Of a stretch of 64,000 nucleotides of DNA, positions 36,751 through 47,144 are shown in pieces (the stretch's first letter is position 1; every line of letters begins with the position of its first letter). Below the pieces are notes generated by a model, which saw only the letters and a list, made by a program, of their open reading frames with translations, was not told the DNA's origin and did no database searches. The translations under genes were made by a program, and so were the position numbers. The stretch is from Olleya sp. Bg11-27 (GTDB taxonomy: Bacteria; Bacteroidota; Bacteroidia; Flavobacteriales; Flavobacteriaceae), in the NCBI RefSeq assembly GCF_002831645.1, contig NZ_CP025117.1:1929514-1993513 (forward strand), written 5' to 3'.

Positions 36751-37725
36751 TTATAATTGTGGCAATAATACGTTGTCTATAACATGTACAACACCATTTA
36801 CAGCTTGTATGTCCACTAATGTTGTTACTATATTACTAACTCTGTCATTTACATCTGTAAGGGTAAAAAGCGTAGCGTCTGCAGTAATATCACCTCCAAG
36901 CGTCGCTACTGGTCCTGTTGTTAACATAGACGTTTGTACATTAGCAGATACGATGTGATATGTTAAGGCAGCATCTACAGTTTCTGTCGCTAGGTCTGTT
37001 AGTGCAGTAATCTCTAATTCTACTAATAAGTCACCAAAAGCAGCATCTGTTGGTGCAAATACTGTAAATGGACCTGCTGTTGTATCTGATACAGTGGCAA
37101 TGTAAGGCACTGTTGGCATGCCTGAATCTGCATATTGTAAAGCTTCAACTAAGTTAGTTAATGCTGGATTTGTTGTTGCAAAAGTGGCTATAGTTGGTAA
37201 ATCTATTACGGCATCCACAACATGTACAATTCCGTTAGACGTAGAGATGTCTGCTATTGCAACACTTGATGTACCATTAAAAGTGACACCATCCGTTCCG
37301 TTCCAAAACAAGCTTAAATTTGTGCTATTCGGACCTGAAGCTAATGTATTGGTGTAGCCTGTCGCTCCTGTTAAATCTGAAGACATGATGTTTGTATCAT
37401 CAATAACATGATTTAATAAAATCTCTTTTAATACGTCATTTGGCACATCTGCAAGAGTGGCAAATCCTTTTGCTTGTAAAAATGTAGTAAAAGCGGCATT
37501 GGTTGGGGCTAGTACCGTGCGACTTCCTGAAGCCGATAAGTCGTCTACTAATCCAGCTTGTACAACAGCTTCTACTAAAATACTTAGGCTTGGAGTTGCT
37601 TGTGCGGTTTCGACAATGTTTAATTCTTGTGTTTCTGTCGGTGTTGTTGCATCGTCATCGTCACTACAAGACCATAATGTAACAAATGCTAAAAATACGA
37701 GGGATAAATTTTTGATTGTTTTCAT
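36751..37725 (-). CDS. fasciclin (FAS1) domain lipoprotein
   Basis: 324 residues. The signal peptide ends in a lipobox (LWSC, Cys20), followed by SDDDD, an acidic run like the surface-export signal of Bacteroidota lipoproteins. Two FAS1 domains follow (about 37-175 and 180-323), each with the family phrases VLAPTNAAF / VFAPTDAAF and GIVHVVDAV / GVVHVIDNV. FAS1 domains mediate adhesion, so a cell-surface or matrix role is likely. Monocistronic. Confidence 0.92.
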   Translation of the reverse strand: MKTIKNLSLVFLAFVTLWSCSDDDDATTPTETQELNIVETAQATPSLSILVEAVVQAGLVDDLSASGSRTVLAPTNAAFTTFLQAKGFATLADVPNDVLKEILLNHVIDDTNIMSSDLTGATGYTNTLASGPNSTNLSLFWNGTDGVTFNGTSSVAIADISTSNGIVHVVDAVIDLPTIATFATTNPALTNLVEALQYADSGMPTVPYIATVSDTTAGPFTVFAPTDAAFGDLLVELEITALTDLATETVDAALTYHIVSANVQTSMLTTGPVATLGGDITADATLFTLTDVNDRVSNIVTTLVDIQAVNGVVHVIDNVLLPQL

Positions 37726-37879
37726 AATAATTATTTTATGTTATTTTGTTTAACAAATCCATAAAAAGATTAAACATGAAGATTTAAAGATTTGTTAAAA
37801 TTTTTAAATATTTGTTTTTGAGATGGTTAGCATGATAATCCAAAGTGGGGTAATTGGTAATAAATTTTCAAGAAAGACT

Positions 37880-37887
37880 TATCTTTG
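37880..37887 (+). promoter_or_regulatory. -7 box (TATCTTTG) of the mnmA promoter
   Basis: It matches TAnnTTTG, 21 bases before the chosen ATG. It also argues against the longer reading frame that would start upstream at 37854. Confidence 0.65.
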
Positions 37888-37907
37888 CAGTCTATTTAAA
37901 TGTAGTC

Positions 37908-39098
37908 ATGAAAAAGAGAGTTATTGTTGGTTTGTCAGGAGGTGTAGATTCTAGTGTTGCTGCTTATTTATTACAGGAACAAGGATACGAGGTTATTGGT
38001 CTTTTTATGAAAAACTGGCATGATGACTCAGTGACTATTTCTGACGAGTGTCCTTGGTTGGATGATAGTAATGATGCGATGTTGGTTGCAGAAAAATTAG
38101 GGATTCCATTTCAAACAGTAGATTTAAGCGAGCAATATAAAGAACGTATTGTCGACTATATGTTTGACGAGTATGAAAAAGGACGTACTCCAAATCCGGA
38201 TGTATTATGTAATCGAGAGATCAAATTTGATGTTTTTATGAAAATAGCATTAGACTTAGGTGCCGATTATGTAGCAACGGGTCATTATTGCAGAAAAACA
38301 ACGATTATAAAAGACGGTAAAGAAGTACATCAGTTATTGGCTGGTCAAGATCCAAATAAAGATCAATCTTATTTTTTATGTCAATTATCTCAGGAGCAAC
38401 TGGCCAAAGCGTTGTTTCCAGTTGGTGAATTGTTGAAACCTCAAGTAAGAGCAATAGCAAAAGAACAAGAGTTGACTACCGCAGATAAAAAAGACTCACA
38501 AGGGTTGTGTTTTATAGGAAAAGTAAGATTGCCAGATTTTTTACAACAACAACTTAAACCAAAAGAGGGTGTTATTGTAGAAATACCAAGAGATAATGCA
38601 TTTTATAATGAAACAGTACCAAGCTTTAATTCTAAATTAGAAGCATTACAGTACCACTCAAGAAAGCCTAGTTATGAAGTGTCTCAAGGAAAAATAATGG
38701 GTAAACATCAAGGTGCGCATTATTTTACTAAAGGACAACGTAAAGGGTTAGCAGTTGGTGGAACAGTAGAACCATTATTTGTTATTGATACAGATGTAAA
38801 AGAGAATGTTATTTATACAGGTCAAGGAACATCTCACCCTGGATTATATAAAAGTGCTTTGTTTGTCACTAATGAAGAATTGCATTGGGTGCGAGAAGAT
38901 TTAACCTTAAAAATAGGCGAGACAATGTCCGTTTTAGCTAGGATTAGATATCGACAACCTTTAGAAAAGGCAACCTTACATAAAGTAGAATCAGGTTTGT
39001 ATGTCGAATTCGAAAATCCGCAATCGGCTATAACTGAAGGGCAGTTTGTAGCTTGGTATTTGGATGAAGAATTAGTTGGTTCAGGTGTAATTTCTTAA
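37908..39098 (+). CDS. mnmA: tRNA-specific 2-thiouridylase MnmA
   Basis: Adds sulfur to U34 of tRNA-Lys/Glu/Gln. The 396 residues carry the PP-loop [15 protein letters not shown], the catalytic cysteines in [12 protein letters not shown] and GLCFIGK, and the C-terminal beta domains. The ATG at 37908 ([12 protein letters not shown]) is chosen because an upstream in-frame start would place the promoter inside the gene. It precedes the secreted subtilase by 25 bases. Confidence 0.97.
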   Translation: MKKRVIVGLSGGVDSSVAAYLLQEQGYEVIGLFMKNWHDDSVTISDECPWLDDSNDAMLVAEKLGIPFQTVDLSEQYKERIVDYMFDEYEKGRTPNPDVLCNREIKFDVFMKIALDLGADYVATGHYCRKTTIIKDGKEVHQLLAGQDPNKDQSYFLCQLSQEQLAKALFPVGELLKPQVRAIAKEQELTTADKKDSQGLCFIGKVRLPDFLQQQLKPKEGVIVEIPRDNAFYNETVPSFNSKLEALQYHSRKPSYEVSQGKIMGKHQGAHYFTKGQRKGLAVGGTVEPLFVIDTDVKENVIYTGQGTSHPGLYKSALFVTNEELHWVREDLTLKIGETMSVLARIRYRQPLEKATLHKVESGLYVEFENPQSAITEGQFVAWYLDEELVGSGVIS

Positions 39099-39123
39099 AT
39101 TGCAGTAACTAAATGTTACTGCT

Positions 39124-40758
39124 ATGAAACACGTTTACTTTTTAGTACTAGTAATTTATTCTTCTTGTTTGTGTGCTCAAGAGCATGCATGGGTCTATTT
39201 GGCGGATAAACCGGATAGTGTGACAGCATTAGCTAATCCTATTTCAATTTTAACTCAAAAGGCATTAGACAGGAAAGCGGCGCATAATGTCAGTGTGGAT
39301 TTTAGAGATGTACCTGTTGATGAAACTTATATTTCTTCAATAAAATCTCAAACAGGTATTACTGTAGTTTCAAAATCAAAATGGTTTAATGCCATACACG
39401 TTTTAGGAACACAGTCGGATATAAATGCATTAACAACAGTAACCGTTAATGGTACTTTAATTGTTAGCAGTATAGATTTTGCAGACAATGCTTTAGACGC
39501 ACGACCAAGTCAAAACCAAAATAAACACGATTTTGAATCTCGTTTAACAACCTTTAATTACGGTAGTGCTGCAAATCAAGTCGAAATGATAGGTGTAGAT
39601 GGTTTACACCAAAATAGTGATAGCTATACTGGAACAGGGATGACCGTTGCTGTTATAGATGCGGGTTTTCCTAGTGTAAATACGATGTCTGGTTTTCAGC
39701 GCTTAAGAGATGCTAACGGAATTTTAGGAGGTTATGATTTTGTCGATCGCAATACCGATGTCTATGCTTATACCGGTAATTCTCATGGGACTTGGGTGTT
39801 AAGTGATATGGCTGGTTTTATTCAAGATCAGTTTGTGGGTACCGCTCCTGATGCTGAATTCTATTTATTTAGAACAGAGAATGCAGCGACAGAAACACCT
39901 TTAGAAGAAAGTCTTTGGGTAGAAGCAGCAGAACGTGCCGATAGCTTAGGGGTCGATGTTATTAATTCGTCTTTAGGATACACCACTTTTGATAATCCTA
40001 ATTATAGTTATACGCCAGCTCAAATGGATGGAAACACAGCGTACATTACTAAAGGTGCCAATATTGCTTTCGAAAAAGGAATTTTAGTGGTTAACTCTGC
40101 AGGGAATTCTGGAGGAGGTAGTTGGCAGATTGTTGGGGCACCAGCTGATGCAGCAGGAGTTTTTAGTATTGGTGCTGTGCAAGCTAATGGTATTTATGCG
40201 TCATTTAGTAGTACAGGTAACAGTACGCAACCCACCCAAAAGCCTGATGTTGTAGCACAAGGTCAAGCCAGTTATGCTATAAATACTAATGATAATATTA
40301 TTACCTTAAACGGAACATCTTTTAGTTCGCCAATTTTAGCTGGAGGTATCGTATGTTTATGGCAAGCGTTACCCGCAAAGTCAAATGCAGAAATTATGCA
40401 ATTAGTGCGTGAGTCAGCTTCGCAATACAATACGCCAGACTATTTTTTAGGTTATGGTATTCCTGATTTAAGTTTAGCATTAGCAGACGGTTTATTATCA
40501 GTAGACGGTTTTGAAGATGAAAGTGCTACACTTAAAGTGTATCCTAATCCTGTAGCGGAACAATTAAACATACAATTGCCTAGTCGATTTGAAGACGCTA
40601 GCGTACGATTATATGATGTCTTAGGAAAGCAGGTCATGGACAGCAAAATAACAGCAATACATAAAAGTATAAATACATCCGCTTTATCTAAAGGCGTGTA
40701 TTTGCTTAAAATAGAAGCTAAAGATTTATCTGTCACTAGAAAGATTATAAAAAATTAA
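39124..40758 (+). CDS. secreted subtilisin-like protease (S8) with type IX sorting domain
   Basis: 544 residues. A signal peptide (cleavage near LCAQ, residue 19), a propeptide-like region (about 20-140), and the S8 catalytic domain with Asp179 (VAVIDAGF), His221 (GNSHGTWV), the oxyanion asparagine in NSAGNSG and Ser399 (NGTSFSSP). The last ~75 residues (LKVYPNPVAEQLN onward) form a T9SS type A sorting domain. An extracellular or surface protease, probably for nutrient acquisition or processing. This is an ordinary exported enzyme, unlike the signal-less subtilase at 59097. Confidence 0.95.
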   Translation: MKHVYFLVLVIYSSCLCAQEHAWVYLADKPDSVTALANPISILTQKALDRKAAHNVSVDFRDVPVDETYISSIKSQTGITVVSKSKWFNAIHVLGTQSDINALTTVTVNGTLIVSSIDFADNALDARPSQNQNKHDFESRLTTFNYGSAANQVEMIGVDGLHQNSDSYTGTGMTVAVIDAGFPSVNTMSGFQRLRDANGILGGYDFVDRNTDVYAYTGNSHGTWVLSDMAGFIQDQFVGTAPDAEFYLFRTENAATETPLEESLWVEAAERADSLGVDVINSSLGYTTFDNPNYSYTPAQMDGNTAYITKGANIAFEKGILVVNSAGNSGGGSWQIVGAPADAAGVFSIGAVQANGIYASFSSTGNSTQPTQKPDVVAQGQASYAINTNDNIITLNGTSFSSPILAGGIVCLWQALPAKSNAEIMQLVRESASQYNTPDYFLGYGIPDLSLALADGLLSVDGFEDESATLKVYPNPVAEQLNIQLPSRFEDASVRLYDVLGKQVMDSKITAIHKSINTSALSKGVYLLKIEAKDLSVTRKIIKN

Positions 40759-40805
40759 GCGAGAATACGTTTTAAGCCCTAAAATTAATATTCAACATTT
40801 TAATA

Positions 40806-41747
40806 ATGCAAAATAAAATAACAAGACTTTTCAATATTAAACATCCAATTATTCAAGCTGGAATGATTTGGAATAGTGGCTGGAAATTAGCCTCAGCAGC
40901 AAGTAATTCTGGAATACTAGGATTGATTGGTGCTGGAAGTATGTATCCAGATGTTTTAAGAGAGCACATTCAAAAATGTAAAAAAGCAACAGATAAACCC
41001 TTTGGTGTTAATGTTCCAATGTTATATCCTAACATTGAAGAGATCATGAACATTATCGTGGATGAAGATGTTAAGATTGTATTTACTTCCGCAGGAAACC
41101 CAAAAACGTGGACCAAATGGTTGCAAGATAAAGGGATAACAGTGGTGCATGTTGTTAGTAGTGTTAAGTTTGCTTTAAAAGCGCAAGCAGCAGGCGTGGA
41201 TGCTATTGTTGCAGAAGGTTTTGAAGCTGGAGGACATAATGGTCGTGACGAAACGACGACGCTAACTTTAATACCAATGGTCGCAGAGCAATTGGATATT
41301 CCACTAATTGCAGCAGGTGGTATTGCTACAGGAAAAGCGATGTTAGCTTGTCTTGTTTTAGGGGCCGATGGTGTGCAAGTCGGGAGTCGATTTGTAGCCA
41401 GTACAGAAAGTAGTGCGCATCAGGCGTTTAAGCAAGTTGTGGTTGACACTAAAGAAGGCGATACCCAGTTGACGTTAAAAGAATTAGCACCTGTTAGACT
41501 TATAAAAAATAAGTTTTATCAACAATTAGAGGACTTATATAAAACGAGTCCAACACCAGAACAACTAAAAGAGTTATTAGGTCGTGCACGTGCCAAAAAA
41601 GGGATGTTTGAAGGTGACTTAGAGGATGGCGAACTAGAGATTGGTCAAATAGCAGGATTAATTCACGATATAAAACCAGTTGCTGAGATTGTTAAAGATA
41701 TGGTTGCTGAGTTTGAGGAGGTAAAAAGGTGTATTGTTAAGCTTTAA
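40806..41747 (+). CDS. nitronate monooxygenase / FMN-dependent dioxygenase family protein
   Basis: 313 residues with the TIM-barrel NMO fold: HPIIQAGMIWNSGWKLA at the N-terminus, the FMN-phosphate region AAGGIATGKAMLACLVLGAD, VQVGSRFVAS, and the active-site AEGFEAGGHNGR. Family members oxidise nitronates or act as enoyl-ACP reductases of the FabK type. Substrate not assignable. The FkbM methyltransferase gene begins 30 bases downstream. Confidence 0.9.
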   Translation: MQNKITRLFNIKHPIIQAGMIWNSGWKLASAASNSGILGLIGAGSMYPDVLREHIQKCKKATDKPFGVNVPMLYPNIEEIMNIIVDEDVKIVFTSAGNPKTWTKWLQDKGITVVHVVSSVKFALKAQAAGVDAIVAEGFEAGGHNGRDETTTLTLIPMVAEQLDIPLIAAGGIATGKAMLACLVLGADGVQVGSRFVASTESSAHQAFKQVVVDTKEGDTQLTLKELAPVRLIKNKFYQQLEDLYKTSPTPEQLKELLGRARAKKGMFEGDLEDGELEIGQIAGLIHDIKPVAEIVKDMVAEFEEVKRCIVKL

Positions 41748-41777
41748 AGAGTCGAGGTTATACTGTTAATAATACAA

Positions 41778-42554
41778 ATGATATTAAAAAAAATAATATT
41801 TAAAGCTTCACAAATTAAATGGATTCCTAAGTGGGTGTATTTACTTGGTGTGTTTCAATATATTAAATTATTGTTTGGTCTTAAAAGCAAGACGCCCTAT
41901 TTAAAATTAAAACTGAAAGGTTATGATGCTAAGGTTTACTTAAGACCAAAGACGTCCGATTTTAAAATATTCAAACAAATTTTTATTGAAGAAGACTATA
42001 ACGTTCAATGTCCAAAAGAGGTTAATAATATTATAGATGCTGGCGCTAACTGTGGGTATTCCATAGTGTATTTTAAAAATAAGTTTAAAAAGGCTAGACT
42101 TATTGCTATTGAACCTGATCCTTCAAATATTGAGATTCTAAAAAAGAACACTGCACATTTTGAAAATGTATATATAGTGGAAGGCGGGCTTTGGAGTATA
42201 ACTACCGATTTAAAAATTTTAGATAAGAATGCTGGAAAATGGGCGTTTAGAGTAGTTGAAGCTTTAGATGATTCTAAAGAATTTAAAGGTTATAGTTTGG
42301 ATGCCATTATGTTAGAATATGATATTAAAACCATCGATATTTTAAAAATGGATGTGGAAGGTGCTGAAAAAGTGATTTTTGAACAAAATTATCAATACTG
42401 GTTATCCAAAACTAAATTTGGTTTTTTAGAGCTTCATGAAAATTATGCGCCGGGCGTTACCAATTTGGTTAATAACAGACTACATGCGTTAGATTTTGAA
42501 CAGTCCAAATCTGGTGAAAACTTAGTGTTTTCCAAGAGGTCTAATCTTAAATAA
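41778..42554 (+). CDS. FkbM family methyltransferase
   Basis: 258 residues. The SAM-binding motif I is IIDAGANCGYSIVYF, followed by the acidic ribose contact in AIEPDPSNIEIL and the family's DILKMDVEGAEKVIF motif. These enzymes O-methylate sugars or other small groups, often in surface polysaccharides; the substrate is unknown and no polysaccharide cluster is adjacent. Confidence 0.88.
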   Translation: MILKKIIFKASQIKWIPKWVYLLGVFQYIKLLFGLKSKTPYLKLKLKGYDAKVYLRPKTSDFKIFKQIFIEEDYNVQCPKEVNNIIDAGANCGYSIVYFKNKFKKARLIAIEPDPSNIEILKKNTAHFENVYIVEGGLWSITTDLKILDKNAGKWAFRVVEALDDSKEFKGYSLDAIMLEYDIKTIDILKMDVEGAEKVIFEQNYQYWLSKTKFGFLELHENYAPGVTNLVNNRLHALDFEQSKSGENLVFSKRSNLK

Positions 42555-42673
42555 GTACTTCAAACTAAAACCAAAAACACTACTTTTACGCAATCAATTA
42601 TATCTTGTATAAAAGTGTTTATTCTAAAGTTTAAACCCAAGGATATAATGCTATCGATGTAACACAATACTAA

Positions 42674-44056
42674 ATGGTTTTAAGTAATTACACTAAAGAA
42701 TTTAAATATAATTGGCAGCTTGCTGCGCCAGTAATGTTAGGTATGTTGGGACACACCTTTGTCAGTTTTGTAGACAACATTATGGTAGGTCAAATGGGGA
42801 CAGCAGAATTAGCTGCTGTATCCTTAGGGAATAGTTTTATGTTTATTGCCATGTCAATAGGTATTGGATTTAGTACAGCAATTACACCTTTAGTGGCAGA
42901 GGCTGATAGTGCTAACGATTTTGATAAAGGTAAATCGGCATTTAAACACGGTTTGTTTTTGTGTACCGTTTTAGGTGTTTTATTGTTTTTACTACTTTTA
43001 TTAGCAAAACCCTTAATGTATTTAATGAAGCAACCTATGGAGGTGGTAGAGCTGGCTATTCCGTATTTAGATTTGGTCGCTATTTCATTAATACCATTAA
43101 TTATATTTCAAGGATTTAAACAGTTTAGTGATGGTTTATCTTTAACTAAATATCCAATGTATGCTACCATATTAGCCAATTTAATTAACGTCTTATTAAA
43201 TTATTTATTGATTTTCGGGAAATTTGGGTTTCCAGAATTAGGAATTGTTGGAGCAGCATATGGGACTTTGGTCTCGCGTATTATAATGGTGTTTTATTTA
43301 TGGTGGTTATTAAAAGGACGCGAAAAATCAAAAGCTTATGTTACTAATATCAAATTTTTTGTATTAGAAAATGTAATGCTAAAAAAGATAATTAATTTAG
43401 GAACGCCAAGTGCTATGCAAATGTTTTTTGAAGTAGCTATTTTTACCGCTGCCATTTGGTTAAGTGGTTTATTAGGTAAAAACCCTCAGGCAGCTAATCA
43501 AGTGGCTTTAAATTTAAGCTCAATGACCTTTATGGTTGCTACGGGGCTAAGTGTTGCATCAATGATTAGGGTTGGTAATCAAAAAGGATTACATCAATAT
43601 TTAGAGTTACGTCGTATTGCCGTATCCTTATTTTTGATGGGCTTTATTTTTGCAGTTCTTTTCGCTTCTTTATTTTTGATATTTAATCAGTTTTTACCGC
43701 GATTATATGTCGATTTTGATGATGTAATAAACTTTAAAGATAATATGGAAGTGGTCACCATTGCATCACAATTATTAATTGCGGCAGCCGTATTTCAGAT
43801 TAGTGATAGTTTGCAAGTTGTTGCACTGGGGGCTTTAAGAGGGCTTCAAGATGTTACCATTCCTACCATTATTACATTTATCTCGTATTGGTTAATAGGG
43901 TTTCCAATAAGCTGGTATTTAGGAAAGGCAGAAGCCTATGGTAGCTTTGGTATTTGGTTAGGATTACTCGCTGGTTTAACATCAGCAGCTATTTTATTGT
44001 TTATACGTTTTAATTATCTAACTAAAAGGTTAATTTTGAACTCGGCTAATAACTAA
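42674..44056 (+). CDS. MATE family efflux transporter
   Basis: 460 residues with about 12 membrane helices and two MatE repeats (the first starting LAAPVMLGMLGHTFVSFVDN, the second around GTPSAMQMFFEVAIF). It exports cationic compounds using a sodium or proton gradient and resembles NorM-type members. A -7-like TACTTTTA at 42591-42598 is a weak promoter candidate. A small hypothetical gene and a PAP2 phosphatase gene follow closely. Confidence 0.93.
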   Translation: MVLSNYTKEFKYNWQLAAPVMLGMLGHTFVSFVDNIMVGQMGTAELAAVSLGNSFMFIAMSIGIGFSTAITPLVAEADSANDFDKGKSAFKHGLFLCTVLGVLLFLLLLLAKPLMYLMKQPMEVVELAIPYLDLVAISLIPLIIFQGFKQFSDGLSLTKYPMYATILANLINVLLNYLLIFGKFGFPELGIVGAAYGTLVSRIIMVFYLWWLLKGREKSKAYVTNIKFFVLENVMLKKIINLGTPSAMQMFFEVAIFTAAIWLSGLLGKNPQAANQVALNLSSMTFMVATGLSVASMIRVGNQKGLHQYLELRRIAVSLFLMGFIFAVLFASLFLIFNQFLPRLYVDFDDVINFKDNMEVVTIASQLLIAAAVFQISDSLQVVALGALRGLQDVTIPTIITFISYWLIGFPISWYLGKAEAYGSFGIWLGLLAGLTSAAILLFIRFNYLTKRLILNSANN

Positions 44057-44084
44057 CAGCCAAAAGCTAAAAGCTAAATACAAC

Positions 44085-44312
44085 ATGGAACTACCAAAAT
44101 ACATATTAGGCGATAATACAGATTTACCAAATGCAATCTTTGTAATTCATACTGAGTTTCCTAGATTTATAATTAATTTAGAAGATGATGAAGTAGAATG
44201 GTTTGAAGATTTTGACCAACACGATGAAAAGGAATTAGAAATGGAAACTGAAAATCTAATCATAGAAGCGACCGCTTTTTATGATAGAGAAGTAGCACGA
44301 TACGACCAATAA
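44085..44312 (+). CDS. conserved small acidic hypothetical protein
   Basis: 75 residues, strongly acidic in the middle (LEDDEVEWFEDFDQHDEKELEMETE), no signal peptide, no motif I can name. It starts 28 bases after the MATE gene and ends 4 bases before the PAP2 gene, so it is in an operon. The acidic, compact sequence suggests a cytosolic protein. Function unknown. Confidence 0.7.
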   Translation: MELPKYILGDNTDLPNAIFVIHTEFPRFIINLEDDEVEWFEDFDQHDEKELEMETENLIIEATAFYDREVARYDQ

Positions 44313-44316
44313 TTAT

Positions 44317-44892
44317 ATGTTAGAGCAATTAGTACAATACGACAAAGACCTTTTTTTATTCTTAAATGGATTAGGAACGACCACTTGGGATAGTTTCTGG
44401 ATGTTTTATACGGATAAAGTACACTGGATTCCATTTTATGGGATTCTAGCTTTTTTGATGTACAAACGCTCCAATACAAAAATGTTTGTATTAACTGTAG
44501 TCGTTATAGCGTTAATGATTTTGTTTACAGATCAAATTACAAACCTATTCAAAAATTTCTTGGTTAAACGTCCTAGACCTTGTCATGAGGATGATATAGT
44601 GCAATCTATGCGTTTGATTAAGTCTTGGTGTGGTGGTAAGTATGGGTATTTTTCTGGACATGCCAGTAACAGTATGGCAGTGGCTATCTTTTCAGGTTTA
44701 ATGTTGCGCTACAAATACAAGTATCTTATTTATGTATTAATTGTTTGGTCTATAGCTATGGCGTATAGTAGAATATATATTGGTGTACACTACCCATTAG
44801 ATGTGTTAAGCGGAATGTTATTTGGTGGACTATCAGGATTACTATTTTATAAGCTTGATAAGTATTTGCAATCAAGATTTGAGGTCAAGTAA
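44317..44892 (+). CDS. PAP2 family phosphatase
   Basis: 191 residues, about six membrane helices. The three phosphatase motifs are complete: KNFLVKRPRP, YFSGHASNS and SRIYIGVHYPLD. Inner-membrane enzymes of this type dephosphorylate undecaprenyl pyrophosphate or lipid phosphates, including lipid A phosphates. It converges with the lipid-modification-like operon on the other strand, their stop codons one base apart, so a shared role in envelope lipids is plausible but unproven. Confidence 0.92.
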   Translation: MLEQLVQYDKDLFLFLNGLGTTTWDSFWMFYTDKVHWIPFYGILAFLMYKRSNTKMFVLTVVVIALMILFTDQITNLFKNFLVKRPRPCHEDDIVQSMRLIKSWCGGKYGYFSGHASNSMAVAIFSGLMLRYKYKYLIYVLIVWSIAMAYSRIYIGVHYPLDVLSGMLFGGLSGLLFYKLDKYLQSRFEVK

Positions 44893-44893
44893 A

Positions 44894-46528
44894 TTACTTT
44901 TTTTTGAAGTAATAATACTTACTAATTAGTCTGTCTTTATATTGTTTGCTGTTCGGTTCACTTTCATTTAGATCGTAAGTGCCAAGTTGTTCAATAACAT
45001 AGGTTTTACTTATATTGTCCTGATCTTTTTGACTGATATCATTAGCTAGCACAACAAATTCAGAATCCGTTGGAAAGCCAAACACATTAGCTTTTTTAGT
45101 AATGCGCGGAATCTTTTCGCCATATTGCCAAATTGATTCGGGTGAAATATGATTGATATTATACAGGCGAATATTAGATTTTGTATTCTCCTCTAAAAGT
45201 CTCGAAATTGGCTTAAAATTATCACTAGTAAAGGTTTTTACTAATGGTAAGCCAAATAAGAAAATAGCGCTAAAAAAGGCAGTAGTTAATAAGAATACTG
45301 TTCTAATCTCTTTTTTTATTAATTGCGAAAGTATAGCCAATCCTAAAAGAAAAACAACTAGAGCAAATAGTATAAACTGAAATAGATTTGTACTTAATTG
45401 ATTTGCAAATTGAAAGTATAGTAAAAAAGGCGCAACAATTCCTATTAAAGCTATTAACCCAAAGTTGAAGTAGACAGGAATAGTTTCACGTTTGTCGGTT
45501 AGCGTCTTAAATGTTCTGATTAAATACTCAATATAAAAACCAATATTTAAAGCTAACGGAATTAAAACAGGCATTAAGTAACGGGATTTTTTCTCAGGAA
45601 TTATAGACAATAGTACTACTGCAAAAAGAGTCCATAACAGAGTAAATTTATAGGCTTTTAGGTTGATAACTCTTGTTTTTAAATACGGATATAATAAACT
45701 TATAAAAGCAGGTATTGTCCATAAGCCACTTTGTGTAAAAAAGCTCCAGTAATAATAAAATGGTCTAACATTATAACTCGTCCAATTACCTGTCTCTTTG
45801 CTTGTAATGGCGGCAAATGTTGTAGGGTCTTCCAATCTTACATAAAAATACCACCAACCACCAATAATAATGGCTAGTATTAATATGGTTATTATCGGTA
45901 AAACTTTTGTTTTGATATTTTTATATTTAAAACTGAAACCATAAGCTAATACAAAAGGTAATAGTAACGCATAAAAGCTAACAGGACCTTTACTTAATAT
46001 AGAGCAACCAATAAAGAATGCTGCAAAAAAAGCATGGTTCCAATATGTGTTTTCTGATTTAAAAAAGGTGAATAAATGATAAATTGCGACCATCATAAAG
46101 CCATGTGTGAAAATATCCCAAGGCGCTTCAATAGTAATACCAATAACATAAAAGGAGGTGATTAAAATCAAAGTGTTAATTATACTGTGAGCGCTACTTG
46201 TTAATATGGTTTTAGATAGTTTATAACTGTAACAGGCCAATACCATAATCATAATAATAGCTGGTAAGCGCATTCCAAAAACACTTTTCACACCAAATAG
46301 CAGTGCAGATATAGCAGTTAGCCAGGTTGGTAATGGTGGTTTTTCATAACGTGCTTCGCCATTCATGGTGGTTAATAACCAGTTATTATCCTGTATCATT
46401 TCTCTGGCAGTAATAAAATTACGAGCTTCCATGATAGTCACCTGTATGGTTTCTAAATTTGGTAATAACATGACTGCGATAATCAAACAAATAATAATAA
46501 GCGGATACTTTTCAAATAACTTAACCAT
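44894..46528 (-). CDS. GT39-type (ArnT-like) membrane glycosyltransferase
   Basis: 544 residues with about 12 membrane helices. Near the N-terminus is the metal/donor motif of the PMT/ArnT family (EARNFITAREM, then GEARYEKPPLPTWL). Such enzymes transfer a sugar from a polyprenyl-phosphate carrier to lipid A or a protein on the periplasmic side. It is the last gene of an operon with LAB_N and GT2 genes (8-base overlap with the former), a set consistent with making and using a polyprenyl-linked sugar. Sugar and acceptor unknown. Confidence 0.88.
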   Translation of the reverse strand: MVKLFEKYPLIIICLIIAVMLLPNLETIQVTIMEARNFITAREMIQDNNWLLTTMNGEARYEKPPLPTWLTAISALLFGVKSVFGMRLPAIIMIMVLACYSYKLSKTILTSSAHSIINTLILITSFYVIGITIEAPWDIFTHGFMMVAIYHLFTFFKSENTYWNHAFFAAFFIGCSILSKGPVSFYALLLPFVLAYGFSFKYKNIKTKVLPIITILILAIIIGGWWYFYVRLEDPTTFAAITSKETGNWTSYNVRPFYYYWSFFTQSGLWTIPAFISLLYPYLKTRVINLKAYKFTLLWTLFAVVLLSIIPEKKSRYLMPVLIPLALNIGFYIEYLIRTFKTLTDKRETIPVYFNFGLIALIGIVAPFLLYFQFANQLSTNLFQFILFALVVFLLGLAILSQLIKKEIRTVFLLTTAFFSAIFLFGLPLVKTFTSDNFKPISRLLEENTKSNIRLYNINHISPESIWQYGEKIPRITKKANVFGFPTDSEFVVLANDISQKDQDNISKTYVIEQLGTYDLNESEPNSKQYKDRLISKYYYFKKK

Positions 46529-47144
46529 TTTGTTGTTTTAGAATTAACAAATTTCTGATGTAAATAATCGCTCCTAAAGAGTGGCCCACTAATAATACAT
46601 AATCTACTCTAAATATAGCGTAGGTTAAAATTAATAGAGATCCTATTAAGCTTAACGCCCAAAATCCAAGAGGTAAAGAGGATTCTTTGTTTTTTTCAGA
46701 ATACATCCATTGGTATACAAAACGAAGCGTAAATACAGTTTGAGAAATAATACCTAATACTAAAAGCCATAATGGGATGGCTTGGTTTTTAAATAGCTTG
46801 ACCGTATCAATAGCATTATTATTAAAATAGAATAGTGTAATAAAAAGAGGCATCAATAGTAAAATCCATCTAATGCTAGTCGGAAAAGTTTTCCATTGGT
46901 TTTGCAGCTGTAAATTTCTTATATAGATATAGTACGTAAGACTTTGTCCCAACATGATTGCGAAATCATCACGTAAATACCCATAAATAAATAGTAAAAA
47001 CGAAGCGATTAAACTTAGCGTCCAAAATAAGGTTGGGGTGATGACGCGTTTTTGTTTCTCGCTAGTAATCCATTGGATAATTAAACGAGACGAGAATAAG
47101 GTTTGCGCTAAAAAACCAATGCTAAGTATAATCCAGTTGTTCAT
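46521..47144 (-). CDS. membrane protein with two LAB_N domains
   Basis: 207 residues, about six to seven membrane helices, made of two homologous halves that resemble the lipid-A-disaccharide-synthase N-terminal domain: FLAQTLFSSRLIIQWITSEK / TLFWTLSLIASFLLFIYGY in the first and ISQTVFTLRFVYQWMYSEKN / GFWALSLIGSLLILTYAI in the second. These domains occur with polyprenyl-sugar synthases and may handle the lipid carrier (flippase-like role proposed by context). It overlaps both neighbours (1 and 8 bases), so the three genes are tightly coupled. Confidence 0.85.
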   Translation of the reverse strand: MNNWIILSIGFLAQTLFSSRLIIQWITSEKQKRVITPTLFWTLSLIASFLLFIYGYLRDDFAIMLGQSLTYYIYIRNLQLQNQWKTFPTSIRWILLLMPLFITLFYFNNNAIDTVKLFKNQAIPLWLLVLGIISQTVFTLRFVYQWMYSEKNKESSLPLGFWALSLIGSLLILTYAIFRVDYVLLVGHSLGAIIYIRNLLILKQQNG